Shown: positions 32,584-41,037 of the stretch, piece by piece
Position numbering within the stretch: the first letter of the stretch is position 1
Layout: each line of letters begins with the position of its first letter
Assembly (NCBI GenBank): GCA_030148745.1
Contig: JASBSV010000019.1
Location: 1 to 45,188 of the forward strand
Reading direction: 5' to 3'
DNA: 45,188 nucleotides
Source of the DNA: Paracoccaceae bacterium
Lineage (GTDB): Bacteria > Pseudomonadota > Alphaproteobacteria > Rhodobacterales > Rhodobacteraceae
Translations under genes and position numbers: made by a program
The notes under the pieces: model-generated
Database searches by the model: none
What the model was told of the DNA's origin: nothing
The model's input: the letters and a program-made list of their open reading frames with translations, nothing else

Positions 32584-33516
32584 TCAACTTGAGGCGTGGA
32601 ATGACCGGCCCAGACAGGCCGGTGCGTTAAGAGCGGTGCGCGATCTGTCGGCGGACATGATGACCAGCACGAGGATGGTTATCAGATATGGTGACATGGA
32701 CAAGTACTCGACCGGGATCGCAAGTCCGGCCGCCTGCAAGTTTAGCTGCAAAACGGTCACCCCGCCAAAAAGATAGGCACCAAGGATAACGCGCCCCGGT
32801 TTCCACGATGCAAAGACGACGATGGCAAGGGCGATCCAGCCCGCGCCGGCAGTCATCCCTTCGGTCCATTGCGGAACCCGGATCAGCGAAAGATAGGCCC
32901 CGCCAAGCCCCGCGCAGGCGCCGCCAAAGGCAATTGCCATCAGACGGATGCGCACAACCTTGTACCCCAGCGCATGGGCGGCATCATGGTTTTCGCCAAC
33001 CGCCCGCAGGATCAGCCCGATGCGGGTATATTTTAGCAAAAACCAAACGGCGACGACGATCAAGAGCGAGATATAGACCATCAGATCGTGGCGAAAGAAA
33101 ATCGTCCCGAGGATCGGAAGATCGGCAAGAAAGGGGATATCGATCATCCCGGTCAGCGGCGGCTTGATGCCGATATAACTCTGTCCCAGAAGCGATGACA
33201 GGCCAAGGCCGAACAGCGTCAGCGCAAGGCCGGTTGCGACCTGATTGGACAGCAAAACCTGGGTAAGAAACCCAAACAGAAGCGCCAGAACCGCCCCCCC
33301 GATGGCCGCAGCGACAAAGCCCAGAAGCGGGCTTTGGGTTTCAACCGCGATGGCGAAGCCTGAGATGGCGCCGGTGATCATCATCCCCTCGACCCCAAGG
33401 TTCAGAACGCCGGCCTTTTCGACCACCAGCTCGCCTATCGCGGCCAGAAGAATGGGGGTCGAGGCAACCATGAGCGAGGCCAGAAGCAGTAGCCAGTTGA
33501 TCGCTGACAGATCCAT
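32584..33516 (-). CDS. ABC transporter permease (BMP-type importer, second subunit)
   Basis: A 310-residue inner-membrane permease of the BPD_transp_2 / COG1079 type with about eight to ten membrane segments. The start MDLSAINWLLLLASLMVASTPILLAAIGELVVEKAGVLNLGVEGMM contains the very conserved GELVVEKAGVLNLGVEGMM segment. GENHDAAHALG is the coupling-loop EAA-like sequence contacting the ATPase. It pairs with the COG4603-like permease encoded just upstream, with which it overlaps by one base. Partner of the BMP binding protein and the double-NBD ATPase. Confidence 0.93.
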   Translation of the reverse strand: MDLSAINWLLLLASLMVASTPILLAAIGELVVEKAGVLNLGVEGMMITGAISGFAIAVETQSPLLGFVAAAIGGAVLALLFGFLTQVLLSNQVATGLALTLFGLGLSSLLGQSYIGIKPPLTGMIDIPFLADLPILGTIFFRHDLMVYISLLIVVAVWFLLKYTRIGLILRAVGENHDAAHALGYKVVRIRLMAIAFGGACAGLGGAYLSLIRVPQWTEGMTAGAGWIALAIVVFASWKPGRVILGAYLFGGVTVLQLNLQAAGLAIPVEYLSMSPYLITILVLVIMSADRSRTALNAPACLGRSFHASS

Positions 33517-34598
33517 TATGCGACCTCCCCTTTGCCAATTCGGATACGAAAGTTCGACAAGACATCAACCCCCAGAAGGAAAAACAGGAGCATTCCCTGA
33601 AACGCCTGAATGGCGGCCGAAGGAAGGCCAAGGTTCAACTGTGCGGCATCCCCCCCGATATAGGTCAGGGCCATCAAAAGGCCGGCCAGCAGGATGCCGA
33701 CCGGATGCAGCCGGCCAAGAAAGGCCACGATGATGGCGGTAAAGCCATATCCCTGATTAAAGTCGGTGGTGATCTGACCGGCGGGCCCAGTCACCTCAAA
33801 AAGGCCAGCAAGCCCGGCCAGTGTGCCCGATACCCCCAGGCAGAAAATGATCAGCCGGTTAGGGCTGACCCCGCCGAAGACCGCAGCGCGCGGCGATTGT
33901 CCTGTCAGTTTGATCTGAAAGCCCAGCATGTGCCGCTGGAGCAGGATATAGGCGAAAATCACCGCAATAATGGCGGCGACGACGCCCCAGTGAACACCGG
34001 CGCCGGCGATCAGCTCTTCGTTGAAGGCCGCCGGATAGTCCTGAAAATTTCGGCTGCCGGGAAACCCGGCGCCATCGGGATTGCGCAAAAGCCCAAGCGC
34101 CATGGACGCCATCAGGTTTTCGGCGACATAGACCAGCAGAAGCGAAACGAGGATTTCATTGGTGCGAAATGCCGTGCGCAAAAGCGCCGGTATCATCGCC
34201 CATAAAAACCCGCCAAGCGCGCCGGCGATGACCATCAACGGAAAAAGGAAGATGCTGTCGCTGGGGTAAACCGCCAGGCCCAGGCCCCCGCCCACAAGCG
34301 CGCCGATGATATATTGCCCTTCGGCACCGATATTCCATATCCCCGCCCGAAATCCCAGCGAGAGCCCGATCGCGATCAGGATCAGCGGCCCGGCCTTCAC
34401 CAGAAGCTGAGGCCGGAAGTAATAGGCGAACTCACCAAAAAGCGGGTCCCAAAAGATCGTGCGGATCGCTTCGAACGGCGGCTTGCCCAGCATCGCGAAC
34501 ATCAGCCCGCCGGCGATCATCGTCAAAAGCACCGCCAGCAGCGGTGTCGTTGCCGTCCACAGTCGCGAAGGCGCGGGCCGTTTTTCAAGCCGGATCAC
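33516..34598 (-). CDS. ABC transporter permease (BMP-type importer, first subunit)
   Basis: A 360-residue inner-membrane permease of the COG4603 type. The N-terminal cytoplasmic stub MIRLEKRPAPSRL leads into a first membrane segment; FRAGIWNIGAEGQYIIGALVG and FRTNEILVSLLLVYVAENLM are family signatures, and LTGQSPRAAVFGGVSPNRLI is the coupling-loop region. About ten membrane segments are expected. It forms a heterodimeric channel with the following permease. A 75-bp gap separates it from the ATPase gene upstream. Confidence 0.93.
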   Translation of the reverse strand: MIRLEKRPAPSRLWTATTPLLAVLLTMIAGGLMFAMLGKPPFEAIRTIFWDPLFGEFAYYFRPQLLVKAGPLILIAIGLSLGFRAGIWNIGAEGQYIIGALVGGGLGLAVYPSDSIFLFPLMVIAGALGGFLWAMIPALLRTAFRTNEILVSLLLVYVAENLMASMALGLLRNPDGAGFPGSRNFQDYPAAFNEELIAGAGVHWGVVAAIIAVIFAYILLQRHMLGFQIKLTGQSPRAAVFGGVSPNRLIIFCLGVSGTLAGLAGLFEVTGPAGQITTDFNQGYGFTAIIVAFLGRLHPVGILLAGLLMALTYIGGDAAQLNLGLPSAAIQAFQGMLLFFLLGVDVLSNFRIRIGKGEVA

Positions 34599-34673
34599 GC
34601 CTTGTCATCCTTGTACAAGCAGGACTGTGGCGAACAATTGATTGCCGCCGCGCGTGGTCGGCACCGGCCGGTT

Positions 34674-36203
34674 TCAGACATCCACATGCGCTACCTCCAT
34701 ATCATGTGCGCCGCCCATCATCAGGCCGATCTCGTCAACAGTCAGCCCGCTTGCGGGCCGTGCCGGCGTCAGGCGCCCCGCGTTCAGGGCGGCGAAATTA
34801 TCCGAAATTTCCATCAGCTCATCGAGATCCTGACTGATACAGATCACCGCCGCCCCGGAAGCGGCGAGATCCAGCAGCGCCTGCCGGATCGCGGCTGCGG
34901 CCGAGGCGTCAACACCCCAGGTCGGCTGATTGATCACAAGCACATCTGGTCGCTGAAGGATCTCGCGCCCGATGACAAATTTTTGCAGATTGCCGCCCGA
35001 AAGCGCGCGCGCCGCATTCTGCGGCCCCGGCGTGCGCACATCGAATTCGGCAATGATACGCTCCGCGAACTGGCGGGTTTTCGGCCAGTTCAGAAAGCCG
35101 CGATTGCTCAGACCTTCGCGCACCCAGCCTGTCAAAAGCGCGTTTTCTGTCAGGCTCATATCAGGCGCCGCGGCATGGCCGAGCCGCTCCTCCGGCGCCG
35201 CCAGAAGGCCCAGCGCACGCCGCTCATTCGGTCCAAGATCGCCGACCGGCTGGCCTTTCATGCGAATGGCCTGACCAGTGCCTGTCACCTCGCCGGAGAG
35301 CGCGGCCAGCAATTCATCCTGCCCGTTGCCGGCGACGCCGCCGATGCCCAGAACCTCGCCCGAACGAACCGACAGGTTGATATCATGCAACGTGGTGCCA
35401 AAGGGCGTTGCCGGCGGCAGCGTCAGGCCGTTCACCTCAAGCATGACCTCGCCCAGCTCGGCGCGGCTGCGTTCGGGTTGGTGCAGGGTTTGCCCGACCA
35501 TCAGCTCGGCCAGCTCGCGCGCCGATTTCTCGCGCGGGTTGCAGGTGGCCACCACCTTGCCTAGCCGCAGGATCGTGGCCCCCTCGCAAAGTGACCTGAT
35601 CTCTTCAAGCTTATGAGAAATATAGAGAATAGCCGTTCCTTCGGCCGAAAGCTTGCGCAATGTCTCAAACAGGATCTCGACCTCCTGAGGGGTCAGCACG
35701 CTGGTTGGTTCATCCATGATCAAAAGCTTGGGGTCCTGCAGCAGGCAACGGATGATCTCCACCCGCTGACGCTCCCCGGCGGAAAGATCACCAACCAGTC
35801 GCGCGGGATCAAGCGGCAGGCCATAGGTTTCGCTGACCTCGGTGATCCGGGCCGCCAGATCGCGCTGGGCTGGCGGGTTTTCCATCCCCAAGGCGATGTT
35901 TTCGGCGACATTGAGCGCCTCGAACAGTGAAAAATGCTGAAACACCATCGCGACGCCCAAGGCGCGCGCCGCGCGCGGCTCATGCGGCTCAAAGCGCTCA
36001 CCGTTCAGATGCATTTGCCCGGCGTCCGGGCGCACCAGCCCATAGATCATCTTGACCAGGGTCGATTTTCCGGCGCCATTCTCGCCCAAAAGCGCATGCA
36101 CCTCGCCGGGCTGAACCTCGAACGAGACGTGATCATTGGCGATCACCCCCGGATAGGCCTTGGTCAGCCCCTCCAGCTTCAAAAGTGGCTGGTCGCCCGT
36201 CAT
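34674..36203 (-). CDS. ABC transporter ATP-binding protein with two nucleotide-binding domains (BMP-type importer)
   Basis: A 509-residue double-NBD ATPase. NBD1 has Walker A GENGAGKST (40-48), signature LSAGE (140-144) and Walker B LLIMDEPT (160-167). NBD2 has a degenerate Walker A region AGNGQDEL (291-298), signature LSGGN (401-405) and VLVINQPTWGVD, in which the Walker B acidic pair is replaced. This asymmetry is usual for the sugar/nucleoside importer ATPases (RbsA, YufO, NupO class). GGGGGAG lies four bases before the ATG. It couples ATP hydrolysis to import by the two permeases. It starts 16 bp after the xdhC stop, consistent with one operon. Confidence 0.95.
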   Translation of the reverse strand: MTGDQPLLKLEGLTKAYPGVIANDHVSFEVQPGEVHALLGENGAGKSTLVKMIYGLVRPDAGQMHLNGERFEPHEPRAARALGVAMVFQHFSLFEALNVAENIALGMENPPAQRDLAARITEVSETYGLPLDPARLVGDLSAGERQRVEIIRCLLQDPKLLIMDEPTSVLTPQEVEILFETLRKLSAEGTAILYISHKLEEIRSLCEGATILRLGKVVATCNPREKSARELAELMVGQTLHQPERSRAELGEVMLEVNGLTLPPATPFGTTLHDINLSVRSGEVLGIGGVAGNGQDELLAALSGEVTGTGQAIRMKGQPVGDLGPNERRALGLLAAPEERLGHAAAPDMSLTENALLTGWVREGLSNRGFLNWPKTRQFAERIIAEFDVRTPGPQNAARALSGGNLQKFVIGREILQRPDVLVINQPTWGVDASAAAAIRQALLDLAASGAAVICISQDLDELMEISDNFAALNAGRLTPARPASGLTVDEIGLMMGGAHDMEVAHVDV

Positions 36204-36219
36204 GTCGCTCCCCCCGATG

Positions 36220-37155
36220 TCATACCGCCATTCTCCCTGTCAAAAGTGCCGCCGCAACGCCTATTGCAATGGCCTGAGGATGTTTTCCAAGCGCCGGATC
36301 CCCGATTGGGCAGGAAATCCGGCTGATATCGCTTTCGGAATGACCAAGCGCGGCCAGCCGGCTTCGAAATCGCGCCCATTTCGTCGCTGACCCGATCAGC
36401 CCGCCAAGCGCGAACTCCTGTTTCAAAAGCTGATGGCAGAGTTCAAGGTCAAAGTCGTGTTCGGGCGTCATGATAATATGAATGGCACCGGGACCCGCCG
36501 CCGCCATAACCTCGGCCGATTTGCTGGTATGGCATTGGGCTATCTCGACCGGCACGTCTTCGAACCGCTCCTGCCGCGCATCCACCAGCGTCACCGCGAG
36601 CTGCCCCAGTGGGGCCAGAACCTCGGCCAACGCCCGGCCCACGTGGCCCGCACCATAAATAAAGACCGGCTGGCGCGATGCCGCCACCGGCTCCATCAGC
36701 CAGCCGCCGGTCAGCCGTGTGCGTATTGGCTCATTTTTGTCCTGCGCCCGTGCCATCGCGTTTTGCAGCGCTTTCGGCAATGGGCCGGCCTCGGGCTCAA
36801 CCGGCCGCGCCCAGGACCCGGCGTTGCCCAATTCCTGGCGCAGGGCGGCAAGGGCCTGCGGTGTGAAAATCTCACTCACCAGCGTAACGGCGCCGCCGCA
36901 GCATTGCTTGAGAGACGGGCCAAGGGCCTGCCGATGCAGGCTCCGCTTAACGCCCCGGCTCAGCATTTCGCGCGCCCGGCCTGTCGCAAGATACTCAAGG
37001 TTCCCGCCGCCGATCGTTCCGGATGTCCCCTCTTCAAAGACCAGCATCGCGGTTCCGGTCCCGCGCGGCGTTGATCCCTTGTGATCGGCGATCACGACCC
37101 GCACGACTTTGGCATATGCCTCAACGGCCTCAGAGAGAGCATCCAGATCCAGCAC
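36220..37155 (-). CDS. xdhC: Xanthine dehydrogenase accessory protein XdhC
   Basis: A 311-residue XdhC. This chaperone binds the molybdenum cofactor, helps exchange its oxo for a sulfido ligand and inserts it into XdhB; it is not part of the final enzyme. The XdhC domain has GSTPRGTGTAML and the cofactor-binding cysteine pair C85-C86 in KQCCGGAV. The C-terminal Rossmann-type domain contains FIYGAGHVGRALAEVLAPLG and LIGSATKWARFRSRLAALG. The start is GTG, sharing one base with the xdhB stop (TAGTG). The order xdhABC is that of Rhodobacter capsulatus. Confidence 0.95.
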   Translation of the reverse strand: MLDLDALSEAVEAYAKVVRVVIADHKGSTPRGTGTAMLVFEEGTSGTIGGGNLEYLATGRAREMLSRGVKRSLHRQALGPSLKQCCGGAVTLVSEIFTPQALAALRQELGNAGSWARPVEPEAGPLPKALQNAMARAQDKNEPIRTRLTGGWLMEPVAASRQPVFIYGAGHVGRALAEVLAPLGQLAVTLVDARQERFEDVPVEIAQCHTSKSAEVMAAAGPGAIHIIMTPEHDFDLELCHQLLKQEFALGGLIGSATKWARFRSRLAALGHSESDISRISCPIGDPALGKHPQAIAIGVAAALLTGRMAV

Positions 37156-39491
37156 TAGCCGTCGCCTTCAACGCGGCGGATCGCCTGCAGAACAGATTGC
37201 GCCGTCGCTGGCGCCTGAAGGTCGGGATAGCCCGCACCGCAGGCCGCCACCGCATCCGACAAGGCCAGAAAGGCAGAAATCCCATGCATGAACGGCGGCT
37301 CACCCACGGCTTTGGACCGGTAAATCGTCTCCTCGCGGTTCTCGCCGTCCCACAGCGCGACATTGAATATCCCGGGCCGGTCCGATGCCGCCGGGATCTT
37401 ATAGGTCGATGGCGCATGGGTGCGCAGCCGGCCCTTATCGTCCCAGACAAGCTCTTCTGTCGTCAGCCAGCCGGCGCCCTGAACATAACCGCCTTCGATC
37501 TGACCGATATCGATCGCCTGGTTCAGCGAAGCACCGGCATCATGCAGGATATCACAACGCAGAATGCGGTTTTCGCCCGTCATCCGGTCCAGCACCACCT
37601 CGCTCACTGCAACGCCATAAGCAAAATAAAAGAACGGCCGGCCGACCCCCCGGATCCTGTCCCAGGCCACTTTCGGGGTCTTGTAAAACCCGGTGGCCGA
37701 AAGGCTCACCCGCCCCTCATATGCCCGCTTGGCCGCCTCCTGAAACGTATAGACAGCACCGCCCACGCGGACCTCACCGTCGGCAAAAACCACGTCTGCC
37801 GCTTCAACCTGATGCTCTTGCGCCAGAAATGCGGCCATCCGGTCACGGATCGTGTCGCAGGCCGCCTTCACCGCCATCCCGTTTAGATCGCTGCCTGATG
37901 AGGCCGCCGTGGCCGAGGTATTGGGAACCTTGGCCGTATCCGTCGCGGTAATCTTTACCAGCGCGGGATCGACCGCGAAACGCGCCGCTGCTACCTGCGC
38001 CACCTTCTGAAACAGACCCTGCCCCATTTCGGTCCCGCCATGGTTCATATGAACCGACCCGTCCTGATAGACATGCACCAAAGCGCCGGCCTGATTAAGA
38101 TGGGTCAGGGTGAAAGAGATCCCGAATTTCACCGGCGTCAGCGCGATGCCCTTCTTGAGCACCCGGTTGTGCGCGTTCCACTCAGCAACCGCATGCCGCC
38201 TTGCGCCGTAATCGGCGCGCTCGGCCAGCGCCTCGGTCATCTCATGCAGAATGAAATCCTCAACCGGCATGTGATAGGGCGTCAATTGCGGCGCCCGGTC
38301 ATTCTTCTTTGCTGAAATACTCCCGCCGGAGGCGCCCGCATCAGCCGCCGCCGCGCGGTAGTAATTGACGCGCCGCACGTTTAGGGGATCGCGGCCCAGC
38401 TCGTGGGCGATGTGATCGATCACCCGTTCCATCCCCAGCATCCCCTGCGGCCCGCCAAAGCCGCGAAAGGCGGTCGCCGACTGAGTATGGGTTTTCAGCC
38501 GGTGAGAGACGATGCGCACATCTTTCAGGTGATAGGCGTTATCGGCATGCAGCATGGCCCGGTCGGCCACCGGCAGCGACAGATCCTGCGCCCAGCCGCA
38601 TCGCGCCCATTGGGTAAACTCGATCCCTTCGATCCGCCCCTCATCGTCAAAGCCAGCGCGGTAGGCGATGCGGAAATCATGGCGCTTGCCGGTGATCATC
38701 ATGTCGTCGTCGCGGTCATAGCGCATCTTGCAGGCGTGTCCGGTGAGCCGGGCGGCCACTGCGGTCGCCACGGCCAGCGCGTTGCCCTGGCTTTCCTTAC
38801 CGCCAAAGCCGCCGCCCATTCTGCGCGTTTCAACGCGCACCGCATTCATCGGCAGGTTCAGCGCCTCGGCCACTTTGTGCTGGATTTCGGTGGGATGCTG
38901 GGTCGAGCAATTGACGATCATATCGTCGTTTTCCTGGGGCAGGGCCAGTGCCGCCTGTCCTTCCAGATAGAAATGCTCCTGACCGCCGATTTCGATCTGC
39001 CCTTCGATCCTGTGGTCTGCAGCTTTAAGCGCGCGCTCCGGCTCTCCCTTGGAATAGATGCGCGGGCCTTCTTCGAAGCGGCTGTCTGCCGCGATCGCCT
39101 GATCGATGCTCAGGATGGCGGGGCGTTCGTCATATGAAATCCGGCCCAGCCGCGCCGCCTTTCGCGCCGCCAGATGCGATGTCGCCACGACCAGAAACAG
39201 CGGCTGGCCAAGATAGAACACCTCGCCCTGCGCCAAAAGCGGCTCATCATGGACCGAGGGTGAGACATCATTGGCCCCCGGCAGATCATCGCAGGTCAGA
39301 ACCGCGACGACCCCCGCGGCCTGCCGCACCGCCGTCAGATCCATGGCGGTAATCCGGGCATGGGCGACATCCGACAGGCCAAAGGCCAGATGCAGCGTGC
39401 CTGTGGGCGTTGGAATGTCATCGACATAGCGGGCCTGTCCGGCGACATGCAGGGCGGCGGCGTCATGGGGCAGGGGGCGGGCGACGCTCAT
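37155..39491 (-). CDS. xdhB: Xanthine dehydrogenase, molybdopterin-binding subunit
   Basis: A 778-residue Mo-pterin subunit. Q179, E233 (GGGFGGKES), R311 ([11 protein letters not shown]) and E731 ([11 protein letters not shown]) match the cofactor, substrate-binding and catalytic residues of R. capsulatus XdhB (Q179, E232, R310, E730 as I recall), so xanthine/hypoxanthine oxidation is very likely. [11 protein letters not shown] and GTEMGQG are further family motifs. Residues about 386-396 ([12 protein letters not shown]) are encoded by an exact copy of a 33-bp dispersed repeat lying in the loop between VRRVNYYR and [10 protein letters not shown]. Length is normal for the family. The start overlaps the xdhA stop as ATGA. 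Confidence 0.96.
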   Translation of the reverse strand: MSVARPLPHDAAALHVAGQARYVDDIPTPTGTLHLAFGLSDVAHARITAMDLTAVRQAAGVVAVLTCDDLPGANDVSPSVHDEPLLAQGEVFYLGQPLFLVVATSHLAARKAARLGRISYDERPAILSIDQAIAADSRFEEGPRIYSKGEPERALKAADHRIEGQIEIGGQEHFYLEGQAALALPQENDDMIVNCSTQHPTEIQHKVAEALNLPMNAVRVETRRMGGGFGGKESQGNALAVATAVAARLTGHACKMRYDRDDDMMITGKRHDFRIAYRAGFDDEGRIEGIEFTQWARCGWAQDLSLPVADRAMLHADNAYHLKDVRIVSHRLKTHTQSATAFRGFGGPQGMLGMERVIDHIAHELGRDPLNVRRVNYYRAAAADAGASGGSISAKKNDRAPQLTPYHMPVEDFILHEMTEALAERADYGARRHAVAEWNAHNRVLKKGIALTPVKFGISFTLTHLNQAGALVHVYQDGSVHMNHGGTEMGQGLFQKVAQVAAARFAVDPALVKITATDTAKVPNTSATAASSGSDLNGMAVKAACDTIRDRMAAFLAQEHQVEAADVVFADGEVRVGGAVYTFQEAAKRAYEGRVSLSATGFYKTPKVAWDRIRGVGRPFFYFAYGVAVSEVVLDRMTGENRILRCDILHDAGASLNQAIDIGQIEGGYVQGAGWLTTEELVWDDKGRLRTHAPSTYKIPAASDRPGIFNVALWDGENREETIYRSKAVGEPPFMHGISAFLALSDAVAACGAGYPDLQAPATAQSVLQAIRRVEGDG
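38302..38334 (-). repeat. Dispersed 33-bp repeat, copy inside xdhB
   Basis: This is identical to the reverse complement of 24968-25000 over all 33 bases. It reads in the sense direction of xdhB, stays in frame and contains no stop, adding roughly [12 protein letters not shown] to the protein. 33 bp is a multiple of three. The sequence immediately outside the 33 bases differs between the two copies. Confidence 0.85.
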
Positions 39492-40858
39492 GGGCTTACC
39501 TCCAGCACATTTGTGGCAATGCCCTGACGGCTGTAAAAACAGCGCAAAAGCATGTTCTGCGCGCTGATCATCCGGTATTCGGCCGACGCGCGCATATCCG
39601 ACAGCGGCTCAAACTCTTCGGGCATACGGGCCATGGCCGCGCGTATGGTATCCTCGCACCAGCTTTCCCCGATCAGCGCCTGTTCCACTGCCCGCGCGCG
39701 TTTTGGCGTGCCGGCCATGCCGCCAAAGGCAATGCGGGCCGAGGTAACGCGATCATCCTCGACCACGATGTTGAAAGCGCCGCAAACGGCCGAGATATCC
39801 TGATCGAATCGTTTGGACAGCTTGTAGACATCAAGCGTGTCCTTTTGTCTGGGGATGACGATAGCCTCGACAAATTCGCCCGGGCTGCGGTCCTGACGGC
39901 CATATTCGATAAAGAAATCCTCAAGCGCGATCTCGCGGTGGCTGTCGCTCTTGCGCAGGATCAGGCGGGCATTCAGCGCGATCAGCGCCGGCGGCCCATC
40001 CCCGATGGGCGAGCCATTGGCGATGTTGCCGCCGATGGTTGCGGCGTTGCGCACCTGAACCGACCCGTAGCGCCGGATCATCTCGGCAAAGGCGGGGTGA
40101 TGGTCCTGCATCAGCGTTCCGACATCACTCATCGTGACGCCCGCGCCGATGCGAATTTCGGTATCTGTCAACTCGGTCTTTTGCAGATCGGCGCATCGGT
40201 TCAGAAAGGCCACTGGCCCCAGATCCCTGAGCGCCTTGGTCACCCAAAGCCCGACATCCGTGGCCCCGCCGATCAGCGTGGCGTCCGGGTTGGCCTCATA
40301 CCAAGCGGCCAGTTCGTCGGCCGTTTCGGGCGCGAAGGGCAGGGGTTGTGCCTCTGCCACGGCGGGGTGGTCATCCATCCATTCGGGCACCGGCTCATCC
40401 GCGGCCGCGTGAGCCGCCCTGATGATCGGTGCATAGCCTGTGCAGCGGCAGAGATTGCCGGCAAGCTGATCGTCATGATCGCTGCGGCCATTTTTATGAG
40501 CCACGGCCATGGAAACGACAAACCCCGGCGTGCAAAAACCGCATTGGCTGCCGTGATGGTCGATCATTGCCTGCTGCACAGGGTGCAGCGTTCCGTCCGG
40601 CCCACTGATGCCTTCGACGGTGCGTACCGCCTTGCCGTGAAGCTGCGGCAGAAAAAGAATGCAGGAATTGAGCGCCCGCGACGTGCCGTCGGCATCGGTC
40701 ACCATGACCGTGCAGGCGCCGCAGTCGCCTTCGTTACATCCTTCTTTTGTTCCGGTGAGACCGCGGTTTTCTCGCAGCCAATCCAACAAAGTGCGCGTTG
40801 GCGGTGTATCAGACAAGCGCACGGCGTCTCCGTTCAGAAGAAACGCAATGTCGACCAT
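39488..40858 (-). CDS. xdhA: Xanthine dehydrogenase, FeS/FAD subunit
   Basis: A 456-residue subunit with two N-terminal [2Fe-2S] domains and a FAD domain. The plant-type cluster ligands are C41, C46, C49 and C66 ([11 protein letters not shown]). The second cluster uses C106, C109, C137 and C139 ([14 protein letters not shown]). The FAD domain (about 180-456) has [12 protein letters not shown] and [17 protein letters not shown]. Together with XdhB it oxidises hypoxanthine and xanthine to urate, passing electrons to NAD+. I chose the ATG at 40858; the upstream extension to 40930 is outside the family pattern. First gene of the purine operon, and divergent from dnaE. Confidence 0.96.
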   Translation of the reverse strand: MVDIAFLLNGDAVRLSDTPPTRTLLDWLRENRGLTGTKEGCNEGDCGACTVMVTDADGTSRALNSCILFLPQLHGKAVRTVEGISGPDGTLHPVQQAMIDHHGSQCGFCTPGFVVSMAVAHKNGRSDHDDQLAGNLCRCTGYAPIIRAAHAAADEPVPEWMDDHPAVAEAQPLPFAPETADELAAWYEANPDATLIGGATDVGLWVTKALRDLGPVAFLNRCADLQKTELTDTEIRIGAGVTMSDVGTLMQDHHPAFAEMIRRYGSVQVRNAATIGGNIANGSPIGDGPPALIALNARLILRKSDSHREIALEDFFIEYGRQDRSPGEFVEAIVIPRQKDTLDVYKLSKRFDQDISAVCGAFNIVVEDDRVTSARIAFGGMAGTPKRARAVEQALIGESWCEDTIRAAMARMPEEFEPLSDMRASAEYRMISAQNMLLRCFYSRQGIATNVLEVSP

Positions 40859-41037
40859 ATGTGTTCTCGCCGCCTTCTCTGCATTCCGACATCTTATGCG
40901 CCCGCCCGATGCGGCGTAAAGCGGGGGCATGTCGGCACTGTCGGATAGCGTAAGCTTTTAGAATCGATCTTGGCAAGAGTTTTAATCGTTGGCTTTTCCG
41001 GCTTTCGCAGCCGCAGGCAAGGCCCTATCCTTGGGCG
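40859..41037. promoter_or_regulatory. Divergent promoter region between xdhA and dnaE
   Basis: A 179-bp gene-free gap that must hold the promoters of both divergent units. For xdhA a candidate is TTGCCA (40976-40971, minus) with an 18-nt spacer to TACGCT (40952-40947), only a fair match. CCGACAT (40886-40892) and ATGTCGG (40929-40935) form a widely spaced inverted repeat that could be an operator, but this is weak. No clear dnaE promoter was found, and dnaE has no strong ribosome site. Confidence 0.35.

Noticed and set aside
40886-40935. Inverted repeat CCGACAT / ATGTCGG upstream of xdhA as a purine-regulator operator
   Set aside because: Seven-base arms 36 nt apart are weak evidence, and I do not recognise the motif. 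It is mentioned only in the intergenic entry.
39410-40948. A 512-codon open frame on the plus strand opposite xdhA/xdhB
   Set aside because: It is antisense to a gene with complete cluster-binding and FAD motifs. Long antisense frames are common in GC-rich genomes, and the translation is rich in His, Arg and Gly with no recognisable domain.
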